NCBI RefSeq assembly: GCF_002009175.1
Contig: NZ_CP018047.1
Span: forward strand, 3,534,001 to 3,598,000
From: Streptomyces niveus
GTDB lineage: Bacteria > Actinomycetota > Actinomycetes > Streptomycetales > Streptomycetaceae
Direction of reading: 5' to 3'
Length of the DNA: 64,000 nt
A model generated the notes under the pieces. That model was given only the letters and a program-made list of their open reading frames with translations, made no database searches and had not been told where the DNA came from. The position numbers and the translations under genes are program-made. Below, piece after piece: positions 30,210 to 38,626 of this stretch (positions are counted from its first letter, which is position 1; each line of letters starts with the position of its first letter).

Positions 30210-31726
30210 GCAACCTCCTGTCACCCGGTTCTCTCACCGGCCTTCCCGAGCTTCTCGCGGTCGGGATCGCGGTCACTGGCATGATCGCCCTCGCGGCAGC
30301 GGGATGGGGCCGCCGACGGCGTGCCGCACGGAGCGTGCGTCGGCCGGGCAGTCCGGCGGTGAAGGTCGCCGCGCTCGCCGCGGTCGGCTGCACCGCCTAC
30401 AGCGCCGACACCAGCTGGCGCTTCGCCGCCGACTACCTCGACATGGCCGGCACCGTCGAGCGCGCCATGATGTTCGGCGCTGCGGAACTGGCCCTGTTCG
30501 CGACCGCGCTGATGGCCCGGCAGAACCTCAACACCCAGGGCACACCCGGTCTGCCCGGGAGCCTGGTCTGGGTGATCACCGGGGTGCAGATCATCCCGGC
30601 GTACGCCGAGTCCGGCCCGGTCGGCGGCACCGTGCGGGCCTTCGTCGGCCCAGTCATGGCGGCCATGCTCTGGCACCTCGCCATGGGCATCGAACTGCGC
30701 CTGCACAAGCCGGACGCCGCCTCACACAGCCTGCTCGCCACCCTCGGCCGCGAAGCACGCGAGCGCTTCCTCTCCCGCCTGGGCATCGCCGCCTGCGACC
30801 GCGACGCCGCGCAGATCACCCGCGACCGCGCCACCGCACGCGCCGTCACCCTCGCCACCCGCCTCGCCGAACACAATCCCGCCCAACGGCAGAAGTGGCG
30901 CGGGCGACGTCTCACTCGGCGGCTGTCAAAGGCACTCGGCAGAGCCGCCGTCGGCACCGACCCAGCCCAACGCGCCGAACTCCTCGACCAGCTCGCCGCC
31001 CGCCGCCACGCACACGCCCTCGCCACTGTCCCCCTCCCCTCCCCCTGGACCACCGGACACGACGAACCCGCTGAACCAGCGTCAGCCGCGGTCCCCGCAC
31101 CGCAGGCCCGGAGCTCCTCGGTCCCCGTCGACGGCCCCCGCACGGATACCGAACCCGTCAGGGACAGGACAGCCGGGACCGAACGGGGACCGGTCCCCAA
31201 AAGCACAAGCCACAGCTTGGGGACCGACGTGGGGACCGAACGGGGACCGGTCCCCGAAAGCCGATACCAAGACGCGGGGACCGAGCGTTTCGCGGGTGAA
31301 ATGCCTGCTCACACCCCCCAAACGCACCGGGGACCGAAGGGGACCAAGTCGGGGACCGACCGCATCGGGGACCGGGGACCGAGCGGGACCGACACGGGGA
31401 CCGGGACCCGCTCGGGGACCGGGCGTGGCGGGGACCGGGGCCGTGTTGGCACGGTCCCAGCACGGCGGAAGCCGAAGGGGAAGGGCAAGCGGAAGCGGAC
31501 CCGTGCACGCCAGGCGAAGGGTGCGTCGAGGGGATCGGCGCTGCCGGTGGAGCAGCTCGTCACCAGGGTCAGACCCCATGTTCCGGCGCTCCTGGAGCGG
31601 GACGGCAACGAGACCGTCAACCGGGTTCAGCTGCGGGAGATCCTCCGCAACGAGGGCCTGACGGGCGGCCGGAACGACCGTCTGGGCCTCGTCCTGCAAG
31701 AACTGCGCACCAAAACCACCACCTGA
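30206..31726 (+). CDS. Transfer-associated membrane protein (DUF2637/SpdA-like) with Thr/Gly/Arg repeat tail
   Basis: 506 residues. Four or five N-terminal membrane helices (residues ~10-165), a charged cytoplasmic region, then at residues ~315-415 a low-complexity repeat of TERGPVP/GDRGPSGTDTG units encoded by many GGGGACCG boxes, and a basic C-terminus with HTH-like QLREILRNEGL. Membrane proteins with this layout (DUF2637/Spd type) occur in Streptomyces conjugative elements, where they assist spread in the mycelium. Coupled at both ends to its neighbours. Confidence 0.65.
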   Translation: MSNLLSPGSLTGLPELLAVGIAVTGMIALAAAGWGRRRRAARSVRRPGSPAVKVAALAAVGCTAYSADTSWRFAADYLDMAGTVERAMMFGAAELALFATALMARQNLNTQGTPGLPGSLVWVITGVQIIPAYAESGPVGGTVRAFVGPVMAAMLWHLAMGIELRLHKPDAASHSLLATLGREARERFLSRLGIAACDRDAAQITRDRATARAVTLATRLAEHNPAQRQKWRGRRLTRRLSKALGRAAVGTDPAQRAELLDQLAARRHAHALATVPLPSPWTTGHDEPAEPASAAVPAPQARSSSVPVDGPRTDTEPVRDRTAGTERGPVPKSTSHSLGTDVGTERGPVPESRYQDAGTERFAGEMPAHTPQTHRGPKGTKSGTDRIGDRGPSGTDTGTGTRSGTGRGGDRGRVGTVPARRKPKGKGKRKRTRARQAKGASRGSALPVEQLVTRVRPHVPALLERDGNETVNRVQLREILRNEGLTGGRNDRLGLVLQELRTKTTT

Positions 31727-31762
31727 CATCCGACAACCACGCACGATGAGGAACCGAAACCG

Positions 31763-32434
31763 ATGACAGACCCGCAGAACACCCCCGCACACGAGCCCGG
31801 TCAGGAGGACTCCAACTCGGCTGCGGGCGGAGCAAGTTATCGCGTGAGCATTGCTGCCGATGGCAGCAATGCTCACGCGTCTCCCGCCCCGGGGGTGGCG
31901 GGAGCCGGTCTGCGCCAGGGGGCGCCGGCCGGTTCGGATGGGGCCGAGGGCGGCCTCCATCCGGAACAGCAGGAGGAGCAGCACGCGTGCCGTCGTTCGT
32001 CGTGTGAGCACGCTTGCGCCGCTCCGTTGAAGCCGCGTGTGAAGCAGCGTGAGCGTCTGCGTGACGACGACAAACGTATGCACCAGCCGAGCTGCCGTAT
32101 GAACGACACCGAGTACCAGCGTCTGGCCCGTGGCGCTGCCGCCTGCGGTATGAGCATCGCCGCGTTCCTCGCCCGCGCCGGTCTCAACGCCGCCCGTGAT
32201 CTCGACCGGACCGCCGCCGAGGTGGCCGGTGAACGCGAAGTGGTGAGCGAGCTGTTCGCGCTGCGCCGGCATCTCGGCCAGATCGGCAACAACCTCAACC
32301 AGGTCACCAAGGCCGCCAACTCCGGCGCCGACGCTCTCCACGCCACCGCTGTTCTCGACGCCGTCGAACGCGCCGCACGGCGGGTCGACGCCTTCACCCA
32401 GAACTACCTCGGCAACGAGAACCGGCCCGGATGA
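31763..32434 (+). CDS. mobC: MobC-family relaxosome protein
   Basis: 223 residues from the ATG at 31763; a GTG at 32039 would give a 131-residue protein of more usual MobC size, leaving the first ~275 bases as oriT. The ribbon-helix-helix/MobC core is MNDTEYQRLARGAAACGMSI, AFLARAGLNAARD and LRRHLGQIGNNLNQVTKAAN, the last being the MobC signature. MobC helps the relaxase open the duplex at oriT. An 18-bp perfect inverted repeat lies inside the doubtful N-terminal part. The stop overlaps the relaxase start (ATGA). Confidence 0.85.
   Translation: MTDPQNTPAHEPGQEDSNSAAGGASYRVSIAADGSNAHASPAPGVAGAGLRQGAPAGSDGAEGGLHPEQQEEQHACRRSSCEHACAAPLKPRVKQRERLRDDDKRMHQPSCRMNDTEYQRLARGAAACGMSIAAFLARAGLNAARDLDRTAAEVAGEREVVSELFALRRHLGQIGNNLNQVTKAANSGADALHATAVLDAVERAARRVDAFTQNYLGNENRPG
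31841..31879. repeat. Perfect 18-bp inverted repeat, candidate oriT element
   Basis: CGCGTGAGCATTGCTGCC, three-base loop GAT, then the exact complement. Located just upstream of the probable true mobC start and of the relaxase, where oriT inverted repeats are normally found in MobC/MobA systems. Confidence 0.7.
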
Positions 32435-34140
32435 TTCCCTGTGTTCAGAAACGGGGCAGCCGCACTGTCGGCCTTGTCTTCTACCTGTATGAGCCCGGCA
32501 GGTGTGAGGAGCACACCGACCCCCATCTCGTCGCGGCTTGGGACGCCTTCGCCCCCGACCCCGGCCGTCACCCGGACGCCACCTACGCCGACCTCGCACG
32601 GCTCCTGGACCAGCCCGTCGACGCCCTGGTCCCCTCACGCCGCCCCAAACAGCACGTGTGGCACCTGTCCGTACGCAACAGCCCCGAGGACCCGCTGCTC
32701 ACCGACGAGCAGTGGGCCGACATCGCCCGCCGTATGGTCGCGGCCACCGGCATCGCCCCCACCGGCGACGACACCGCCTGCCGTTGGGCCGCGGTGCGTC
32801 ACGCGGACGACCACATCCACATCGTCGCCACCCTCGTCCGCGAAGACGGCCGCAGACCACGGCTGAACAACGACGCCGCCCGCGCCCAGGCCGAAGCACG
32901 CCTCCTCGAAGCCGAATACGGCCTGCGGCAGCTCAACCCCGGCGACGGCACCGCCGCGAACCGGCCCACCAGCGCGGAGCGCCACAAAGCCGCACGCGAG
33001 AACCGGCCCCAGACCCCGCGCGAGGAACTACGCGAAACCGTCCGCCACGCAGCAGCCGGCACCCTGAACGAGACCGAGTTCTTCGACCGCCTGACCGCCG
33101 CCGGCCTCGTGGTTCACCAACGTGTCGCGCCCTCCGGCGACCTCCTCGGCTACAAGGTCGCCCTGCCCGACGACCGCAACCACGACGGTGAACCCGTCTT
33201 CTACGCCGGGTCCACCCTCGCCCCCGACCTCTCCCTCCCCAGGATCCGCAAACGCTGGGACACCGGCGATCCGGAAGGAGTTCGGGACGCTTCCGCAGGT
33301 TCCCGGTGGCCGGGGCCGGCGGGTGCGAGGCGGCGGGCGGCGACCGCGATGTGGCAGGCGCTGCTGGTCGTCGACCACGGCACCGACGAGGAGATCGCCG
33401 CCCGCATCACCGGTGTGGGGGAGGTACTGGATGCGCTCGCGACCACCTCCGCGACCCCCACCAGAAGTGAACTGCGCCAGGCGGCGTGCCTGTTCGAGCG
33501 CGCCACCCGCTCCCACACGCAGGCAGTACACGGGCATGACCGGGCGCTTCGCCAGGCCGCCCGCGACCTAGTCGGCAGCGGACCGGTCCTCGGGGGCGGG
33601 GAGGACGGGGCGAGTACGGCCATGGTGATCGACATGGCGTTCTTCCTCGTCACCGCCGCCGTCCACTGGCACGCCCGCAAGAACCACGCCCAGCAGGCCG
33701 CCGCAGCCCGCCAGAGCGCCGAACAGCTGCGCGCCGCCTACCGGGCCGCCGCCCAGCACCCGATGGCCGTGCTCCGCCAACGCGGCGGGCGCCTCACCCG
33801 GCCCAGGTTGCTGCGGCAGGCCGCGCACCTACGCACAGCAGTGCCGGAGCTGGCCGAACAGATCCTCGCCGAACCCGGCTGGCCCGCCCTCGCCGCCACC
33901 CTCACCGACGCCGAAGCCGCCGGACACCAGCCGGCCACCCTGCTCGCCGAAGCCACCGCACGCCGGGAGCTGGACACCGCCGACTCCATCAGCGACGTAC
34001 TCGTATGGCGGCTGCGCCGAGCGGCCGAACTTCCCGCCGACCTCGAACAGATACCCGTCACCAGGAACGCCACATCACCAGCACGGGCGCTCCCGGGCCA
34101 CCGGACCGAGACCCGTCCGGACCGACCACGCCAGCGGTGA
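32431..34140 (+). CDS. mobA: Relaxase (MobA/VirD2-like mobilization nuclease)
   Basis: 569 residues. The N-terminal relaxase domain shows the metal-binding triad in RHADDHIHIVATL (His124, His128, His130), and the transesterase Tyr is probably Tyr18 or Tyr20 in VFYLYEPG. Then GLVVHQRVAPSGDLLGYKVA, a helical middle with a possible membrane-like segment (MVIDMAFFLVTAAVHW), and a C-terminal helical region (ILAEPGWPALAATLTDAEAA, then VLVWRLRRAAE). It nicks at oriT and pilots the strand. A relic of a homologous C-terminus lies at 34,962-35,223. The absence of a TraB translocase makes this relaxase the key transfer function of element 1. Confidence 0.88.
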   Translation: MIPCVQKRGSRTVGLVFYLYEPGRCEEHTDPHLVAAWDAFAPDPGRHPDATYADLARLLDQPVDALVPSRRPKQHVWHLSVRNSPEDPLLTDEQWADIARRMVAATGIAPTGDDTACRWAAVRHADDHIHIVATLVREDGRRPRLNNDAARAQAEARLLEAEYGLRQLNPGDGTAANRPTSAERHKAARENRPQTPREELRETVRHAAAGTLNETEFFDRLTAAGLVVHQRVAPSGDLLGYKVALPDDRNHDGEPVFYAGSTLAPDLSLPRIRKRWDTGDPEGVRDASAGSRWPGPAGARRRAATAMWQALLVVDHGTDEEIAARITGVGEVLDALATTSATPTRSELRQAACLFERATRSHTQAVHGHDRALRQAARDLVGSGPVLGGGEDGASTAMVIDMAFFLVTAAVHWHARKNHAQQAAAARQSAEQLRAAYRAAAQHPMAVLRQRGGRLTRPRLLRQAAHLRTAVPELAEQILAEPGWPALAATLTDAEAAGHQPATLLAEATARRELDTADSISDVLVWRLRRAAELPADLEQIPVTRNATSPARALPGHRTETRPDRPRQR

Positions 34141-34304
34141 GGACTAGCGCCACGTCAGGCAACGTTTGCCCCGTCCGCTACGGGCTCCTCCTCGGGGCGA
34201 TGTCCCGCGTCGATATGTCCGCGCGTTCGTGGGCACGGGCCAACGCGACTGCGAGCCGGCGTTGCGTCGCGAGGGAGCGGCCCACGTGCCAAGGACCAAT
34301 CACG

Positions 34305-34874
34305 TCAAGCCGCACCTTGCGTGGGTCGGTATCGCTGGGCTACCGCCCCGGACTGGAACTCATGGCGGTCCAAGGGCTCGAGCTGGATGCGCTCGCGCAG
34401 ACCGGCGAGCAGCGTCGGCCCGTGTCCGGCAAGGACCGGCTGCACAAGGAACTCGTACTCGTCGATCAGTCCCAGGTCTGCCAACGCCAGGGGGAGCGTC
34501 ACGCCGCCCACCCACAGGCCCTCGCCCGGCTCCTGCTTGAGCCGCTGAACCGCTTGCCCCAAGTCGCCTCGCAGCAGCTCGGCATTCCAGTCGACCTCGC
34601 TCAGCGTGCTCGACACGACGTACTTCTTCGCCCGGTCGATGGTCTCGGCGAACGGGATCTGCCACTCATTCATCCAGTCGGGCCACGTGTCCGTGGCCGG
34701 CTTCCGCCACGCCGACTCCATCATCTCGTAGGTCACCCGGCCGAACAGCAGGGCATCGGCTCGCTCCATCTCAGCGGTCCAGTAGCGCATCGACTCCTTG
34801 TCCGGGAGGAGCCCTGCCTCGTGATGACAGCAGCCGTCGAGCGTGACGTTGATCGAGTATCGAAGCGGTCTCAT
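34305..34874 (-). CDS. Dihydrofolate-reductase-family protein (RibD C-terminal-like)
   Basis: 189 residues from the ATG at 34874. MRPLRYSINVTLDGC begins the RibD_C fold, followed by ADALLFGRVTYEMMESAW, KYVVSSTLSEVDWNAEL and EGLWVGGVTLPLALADLGL (NADPH-binding GG loop), ending with LDRHEFQSGAVAQRY. These YyaP/YwjB-like proteins are NADPH-binding reductases of unknown substrate that often travel as cargo or as resistance-like genes. Monocistronic between the transfer region and the relic. Confidence 0.88.
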   Translation of the reverse strand: MRPLRYSINVTLDGCCHHEAGLLPDKESMRYWTAEMERADALLFGRVTYEMMESAWRKPATDTWPDWMNEWQIPFAETIDRAKKYVVSSTLSEVDWNAELLRGDLGQAVQRLKQEPGEGLWVGGVTLPLALADLGLIDEYEFLVQPVLAGHGPTLLAGLRERIQLEPLDRHEFQSGAVAQRYRPTQGAA

Positions 34875-34961
34875 CTGGTTGCTCTCCCTTGATGCGCGCA
34901 GCGCGTTTTCACCGGACCGTACTTAGACGACTGCCGGCGCCATTTCTCATCGGCGCCCCGA

Positions 34962-35223
34962 ACGCATCCTCACCGACCCCGCCTTCGACGCCCTCACCAC
35001 CGTCCTCGCCGAAGCCGAAACAGTCGGCCACAACGCCACCACCCTCCTCGACCAGGCCCTCAACCAGCGCACCCTCCACGACGCCCGCAACCCCACCCGC
35101 ACACTCACCTGGCGCATCCGCCGCCTCAGCCAACGCCACACCCCAAGCCCACACGCACAAGCAGCCAATACCCGCTCCACCACACCACCCCCAACAACAC
35201 TCCGGCCCCCACAACGCCGATAG
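34962..35223 (+). pseudogene. Relic of a relaxase C-terminus
   Basis: The frame reads ILTDPAFDALTTVLAEAETV, then GHNATTLLDQALNQRTL and TLTWRIRRLSQRHTP, and stops at 35,221. This parallels the MobA C-terminus at ~33,870-34,030 (ILAEPGWPALAATLTDAEAA, GHQPATLLAEATARREL, VLVWRLRRAAE), but no start or upstream domain is present. It is interpreted as debris of a second mobilization gene. Confidence 0.65.
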
Positions 35224-35333
35224 ACCTCGGCAGGGCAGCCCGTATGCCGCGCGAGCGGAAACGGGCGAGGCCCGGCTCCCTCCCATAGAGGGGCCGGGCT
35301 TCGCACGTCAGGCCGAGGAGAAACTGCCGACCG

Positions 35334-36398
35334 TCAGCTCGCCGGTGCGAGCAGCAGCCGGTCGCGGGTACTTTCGGGCAACACCCGACGCAGGACCGGG
35401 GCGGTGGAGCTGAGGGAGGCGGCGAAGGCCGCGACGAGATCCTGCGGCACGCCGGCGGAGAGCGACGCCGCCCACAAGCACCCTGCACCGACTACGGGTT
35501 CGGCCCACGCCTGCCACCCGGCCGGGCCCGCCTCGTCGGCCGCCAGAGTCAGAGCACGCGGGTCACCATCCTGGATGAGCGGCGGTACCTCACCGAGGCT
35601 CACGCACGTGGTGAACATCGGATCTGTCGCGATGGCGTGGGGCTGGTCGATGTCCCGGAGCCAGCCGTTCGAGGTGACGGCGTCGAGCACCAGCTCCGTG
35701 CTGCCGAGCGGTACGGCGGGCTGGGCGCGGTTGCCGAGTCCGACGAGGAAGTCGGCCACGGCTTCGCCGGGGACATCCGGTGTGAAGTAGGCCGACCACG
35801 TGGCGAGCGGACTGTCGGTGTCCGCACGGGCGGAGATCTGCCAGGCGACCGGCAACTCCCCCAGGAGGAACGGCTCATCCGCCAGCACCCACTGAGCCCA
35901 GCGCAACGTGTCCGGACTGACATGCAGGACGGTACTGCGCAAGACCTCACGTTTCTCCGGCGCCTCGTCCGGCTCCCGCCGTCCGCGGACCATCGTCAGG
36001 TTCGCCCAGCCGAGCCCGGTGAGTGTCTCGGCCACCGTCTCGTAGAGCTGTCCGTCGTCACCGGCCAGATACCGGGGACCGGCCCAGAACGCCTGGGCTC
36101 CGGACGAGGCGGACGGGGTGGGCGGTTCGTGCGGGAACTCGGGATACAGAAGCGCCTCCAAGGCTAGGGGTGAGGAATCACGTTGCCGCTGGCGGGTCGG
36201 CACGGGGATGACAACTCCGGTCGGCCGTCTCGGGATCCCGTCCGGCAGCTGCCCGAGCTGGATCTCAAGTACGAGCGGTGCTGCAGCACCAAGATGGTCT
36301 GTGGGCTTCACCCGAAGGCAGACCTGCCCGCTCAGAAGCTGAACGGGCGACGTGCTCAGTGTCTGTACGCGGCGGCCGTTCAGATCCTGAACAGGCAT
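35334..36398 (-). CDS. DUF317 domain-containing protein
   Basis: 354 residues from the ATG at 36398; a start further in is possible. Two DUF317-like units: residues ~100-200 (FWAGPRYLAGDDGQLYETVA, then WAQWVLADEPFLLGELPVAW) and ~205-330 (SAYFTPDVPGEAVADFLVGL, VLDAVTSNGWLRDID). DUF317 proteins are almost confined to actinomycete plasmids and integrative elements; function unknown. The promoter region just upstream carries two clusters of palindromes, suggesting tight repression. Confidence 0.85.
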   Translation of the reverse strand: MPVQDLNGRRVQTLSTSPVQLLSGQVCLRVKPTDHLGAAAPLVLEIQLGQLPDGIPRRPTGVVIPVPTRQRQRDSSPLALEALLYPEFPHEPPTPSASSGAQAFWAGPRYLAGDDGQLYETVAETLTGLGWANLTMVRGRREPDEAPEKREVLRSTVLHVSPDTLRWAQWVLADEPFLLGELPVAWQISARADTDSPLATWSAYFTPDVPGEAVADFLVGLGNRAQPAVPLGSTELVLDAVTSNGWLRDIDQPHAIATDPMFTTCVSLGEVPPLIQDGDPRALTLAADEAGPAGWQAWAEPVVGAGCLWAASLSAGVPQDLVAAFAASLSSTAPVLRRVLPESTRDRLLLAPAS

Positions 36399-36493
36399 TT
36401 GTACTCACCGCCACGGATCCGGCTGACTGGATCAGGCCCGCGCGAGTGGATGACGACAGTGCCTCGCCCTCGTGCCCATCGTGGCTCCCCCCT

Positions 36494-36556
36494 GTTCACC
36501 CCGGGAAACGGCGGGAGCGTTCACTAGTGAACGGCGCATGCGTTCACCGAGTGAAC
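36494..36556. promoter_or_regulatory. Palindrome cluster GTTCAC-N-GTGAAC
   Basis: A perfect 14-bp palindrome GTTCACTAGTGAAC at 36,519-36,532, a near copy GTTCACCGAGTGAAC at 36,542-36,556, and a weaker one at 36,494-36,509; about 24 bp apart. About 95-160 bp upstream of the DUF317 start. Probable regulator binding sites. Confidence 0.7.
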
Positions 36557-36691
36557 AGGCTTTGACTGCGACCGTGCATCTGCCCCTTGGCGGGGACCAG
36601 CAAGGAAAGAAGTGGCTGCACTTGCCGGTGACGTGCACGTCCCCTGACGGTCATGGCGACTCCGACCTAATCAAAGGGACCGCCGCTGCCC

Positions 36692-36778
36692 GTTCTTCCG
36701 AGGAACGGGCAGCGCGTTCCGAAACGGAACACGCTCGGTGTTCCGAGACGGAACGCCCTTCGTGTTCCGAAACGGAAC
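36692..36778. repeat. Four 15-bp palindromes at exact 24-bp spacing
   Basis: Starts at 36,692, 36,716, 36,740 and 36,764: GTTCTTCCGAGGAAC, GTTCCGAAACGGAAC, GTTCCGAGACGGAAC and GTTCCGAAACGGAAC. Iteron-like array of a dyad operator or a replication/partition site. Confidence 0.8.
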
Positions 36779-37055
36779 GGGACAGCTGCAGAGTCTCAAC
36801 GGTCAGGGACATCCGGACCCATGGTCACGAGCAACCACCCCTCCAACTTGGGAGTTTCAGGGAAGGTCGTCTACGTTGACATGCTTCTGAAACCGTTGGC
36901 CAGTCATTCCGCAGCTTTCCCGTCTGCCCGTGGCGAACTTGTGCGCCGCCGCAGCCGGTCGGGCTCCTCCCTGCCCCCATTGACCCGCCGGTTCTTCGTC
37001 GCTTCCAAAAGAGGGACGAGCGCCAGCGCTTCGGCGTGGTGGCCGGATCTCGCGC

Positions 37056-37283
37056 CTACGCTCCGTACGTCCGCGCGAACATCGACGTGACCGGGTTCTC
37101 ATCCACGACGACACCACGGCGGTTGTACGCGCTCACCAGCGCTTCCAGACGCCGCACGCAGGACGCGCAGCAGAAGAACGGGGCGTCGCCGGCTTCCGCG
37201 CTCTGTACGGGGCCGAGCCACAGCACGGGCACTCCATCGTCCTCGCAGCGCCAGCACAGGCCGCGGTTCCACGTCCGGTCCAC
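37056..37283 (-). CDS. Small zinc-finger protein
   Basis: 75 residues from the ATG at 37283. Two Cys pairs, GLCWRCEDDG and FFCCASCVRRLEALV, form a probable zinc finger; the C-terminus is NPVTSMFARTYGA. Last recognisable gene of the long minus-strand operon that starts near 44,060. Function unknown; proteins of this kind are typical small open frames of Streptomyces integrative elements. Confidence 0.65.
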   Translation of the reverse strand: MDRTWNRGLCWRCEDDGVPVLWLGPVQSAEAGDAPFFCCASCVRRLEALVSAYNRRGVVVDENPVTSMFARTYGA

Positions 37284-37289
37284 ATTCGC

Positions 37290-37376
37290 CTACCGCGTCA
37301 AGATGCCGACGCACAACACGGCCATCAGACCGGCGAGCATCGCCACGTACAGGACCTGGCGGGTTCGGTCACTCAC
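37290..37376 (-). CDS. Tiny membrane protein (28 residues)
   Basis: GTG at 37376, preceded by AAGGAGA at 6-7 bases spacing, reads MSDRTRQVLYVAMLAGLMAV then LCVGILTR and stops at 37,290. One transmembrane helix with a positive N-terminal end. It sits between the P-loop kinase and the zinc-finger gene in the same operon, with only 45 and 6 bases between genes. Short, but ribosome site, position and hydrophobicity support it. Confidence 0.55.
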   Translation of the reverse strand: MSDRTRQVLYVAMLAGLMAVLCVGILTR

Positions 37377-37421
37377 TGCCCGTCTCCTTCGGAAGCGGCC
37401 ACCATGCCGGTGTCGGAGCGC

Positions 37422-38030
37422 TCACGCTGTCGTCTGGTTGAGGCAGAGCTGGAGCGCGTGCTCGACGGCACGGGCCTGGTTGTCGGGGTCGCTGGTGACG
37501 CGATGGTGCGGGATCTCGTCTTCGGCGAGGAGCACGTGCGTGTGGTGATCGACCAGCGCGCGGTACCGGGCGTCGTAGTCGTGCTTGTTCTCGACCGGCA
37601 GTGTCTCGTCGAGGACCGTGGCCAGAAGCACGTCGTACTTCGGCGCCTGAGTGGAAGCCAGGAGCCGCAACCGCTCACGCTCCAGCGGGTCAGGGGTCTC
37701 CTGGCGCCACTGCTCGGCGGCGTGGAAGTACGCGAGGGCGTCCCAGACTGCCCGGTCGGCGAGGACGACCTGGATCGGTTCGGGGTTGGGGCGGGTGGCC
37801 GCGATCTCGTCGGCGATGCCTTGGGCGATGACCCACTCGGTGGAGGCAGCTGTGTGGTGCTGCATCTTGGGCAGGCCGGCGAGTGCGGCTCGTTTTCCGA
37901 GTTGGCCGGTGCGGGCTACGGGGATTCCGTGGCCGCGCAGCTCCATCTCGATGCGCCTGAGCAGAGTGGTCTTGCCGGTGGAGTGGGTGCCCATGATGCC
38001 GATGCGGATGGGCTGAGGGGTGGTCACCAC
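37422..38030 (-). CDS. P-loop nucleotide/nucleoside kinase-like ATPase
   Basis: 202 residues. Walker A GIMGTHSTGKTTLLRRIEME (residues 11-30), a lid-like region, and VVLADRAVWDALAYFHAAEQ with the DR motif of NadR/thymidylate-kinase-like AAA kinases. C-terminus VTSDPDNQARAVEHALQ. The most similar known group is the NadR/Ttd14-type AAA_28 kinases that phosphorylate nucleosides or nucleotides. It is coupled to the DnaQ-like gene (overlap of 7 bases) and is the last enzyme gene of the thymidylate-synthase/NDK/radical-SAM operon, so a nucleotide substrate is likely. Confidence 0.8.
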   Translation of the reverse strand: MVTTPQPIRIGIMGTHSTGKTTLLRRIEMELRGHGIPVARTGQLGKRAALAGLPKMQHHTAASTEWVIAQGIADEIAATRPNPEPIQVVLADRAVWDALAYFHAAEQWRQETPDPLERERLRLLASTQAPKYDVLLATVLDETLPVENKHDYDARYRALVDHHTHVLLAEDEIPHHRVTSDPDNQARAVEHALQLCLNQTTA

Positions 38031-38626
38031 AGGGTGGGGTCCTTTTCTGGTTCGGGGGCTCCGGGCAGGCCGGGCGGCACGGCCGCGGCGACGAGCTGGT
38101 CCCAGGTGTCGTACTCGGCAGCCATGGCGATCAGGAGCTGCGCCGTGGCGTAGGCGTCGAACGTCGCGCGGTGCCGGTGTGCGGGCGCCGCGCTCAGATC
38201 CGGCCGAAGGTGCTCGATCAGGGCATCAAGGGAGTACCTGGGCAGGCCGGGACGGGTGGCCTTGGCCAGCCGGAGCGTGTCCAGAACTCCGGCTGGCCGC
38301 CACGTCGGAAGGTGCGCGGACAGCACCCGGTGGTCCACATGTGCGTTGTGCGCGCAGATCCACGAGGTGCCCAGGAGTGTGTGGACCTGGTCGGCGATCT
38401 CCTCCCAGCCCGGCTCATTTTCCAGCCGCTCGTTGGTCAGGCCGTGGACGCGGGCGGCGAACGGGGTCACTGGGTGCCGGGGCTTCGTCAGCCACGCACC
38501 CGCCGTGCCAGTGTCCGGCTGTCCCTCGCGTACGGGGAGGGCGGCGACCTCCACGAGGTCGGGCGGGTTGGCGCCGTTGCCTTCGACGTCGACCACGAGC
38601 AGCGGGGGCCAGGTGGAGAAGTTCAT
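38024..38626 (-). CDS. DnaQ-like 3'-5' exonuclease
   Basis: 200 residues from the ATG at 38626, overlapping the radical SAM stop (ATGA). DEDDh exonuclease: LLVVDVEGNGANPPDLVEVA (Asp13, Glu15), PFAARVHGLTNERL, SWICAHNAHVDHRVLSAHLP and HRATFDAYATAQLL (His/Asp of motif III). Stand-alone members act in proofreading-like trimming, RNA turnover or phage defence. Unusual company: a radical SAM enzyme and nucleotide kinases in one coupled operon. Confidence 0.85.
   Translation of the reverse strand: MNFSTWPPLLVVDVEGNGANPPDLVEVAALPVREGQPDTGTAGAWLTKPRHPVTPFAARVHGLTNERLENEPGWEEIADQVHTLLGTSWICAHNAHVDHRVLSAHLPTWRPAGVLDTLRLAKATRPGLPRYSLDALIEHLRPDLSAAPAHRHRATFDAYATAQLLIAMAAEYDTWDQLVAAAVPPGLPGAPEPEKDPTLW

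Larger units (their letters stand above)
36399..37055. other. Gene-free stretch with operator clusters
   Basis: No frame on either strand has convincing codon bias. It holds the GTTCAC/GTGAAC palindromes (36,494-36,556) and the 24-bp-spaced GTTC/GAAC palindromes (36,692-36,778). A reading frame on the plus strand crosses both but looks non-coding. The part from 36,857 to 37,055 could hide a small gene that I cannot assign. Confidence 0.5.

Noticed and set aside
36472..36879. Plus-strand frame with an eight-residue repeat (SETER units)
   Set aside because: Codon bias is poor and the repeat is better explained by palindromic operators; kept only as an alternative.
36857..37117. Minus-strand frame ending HVNVDDLP
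   Set aside because: Overlaps the zinc-finger gene start region, shows no convincing codon bias or ribosome site.
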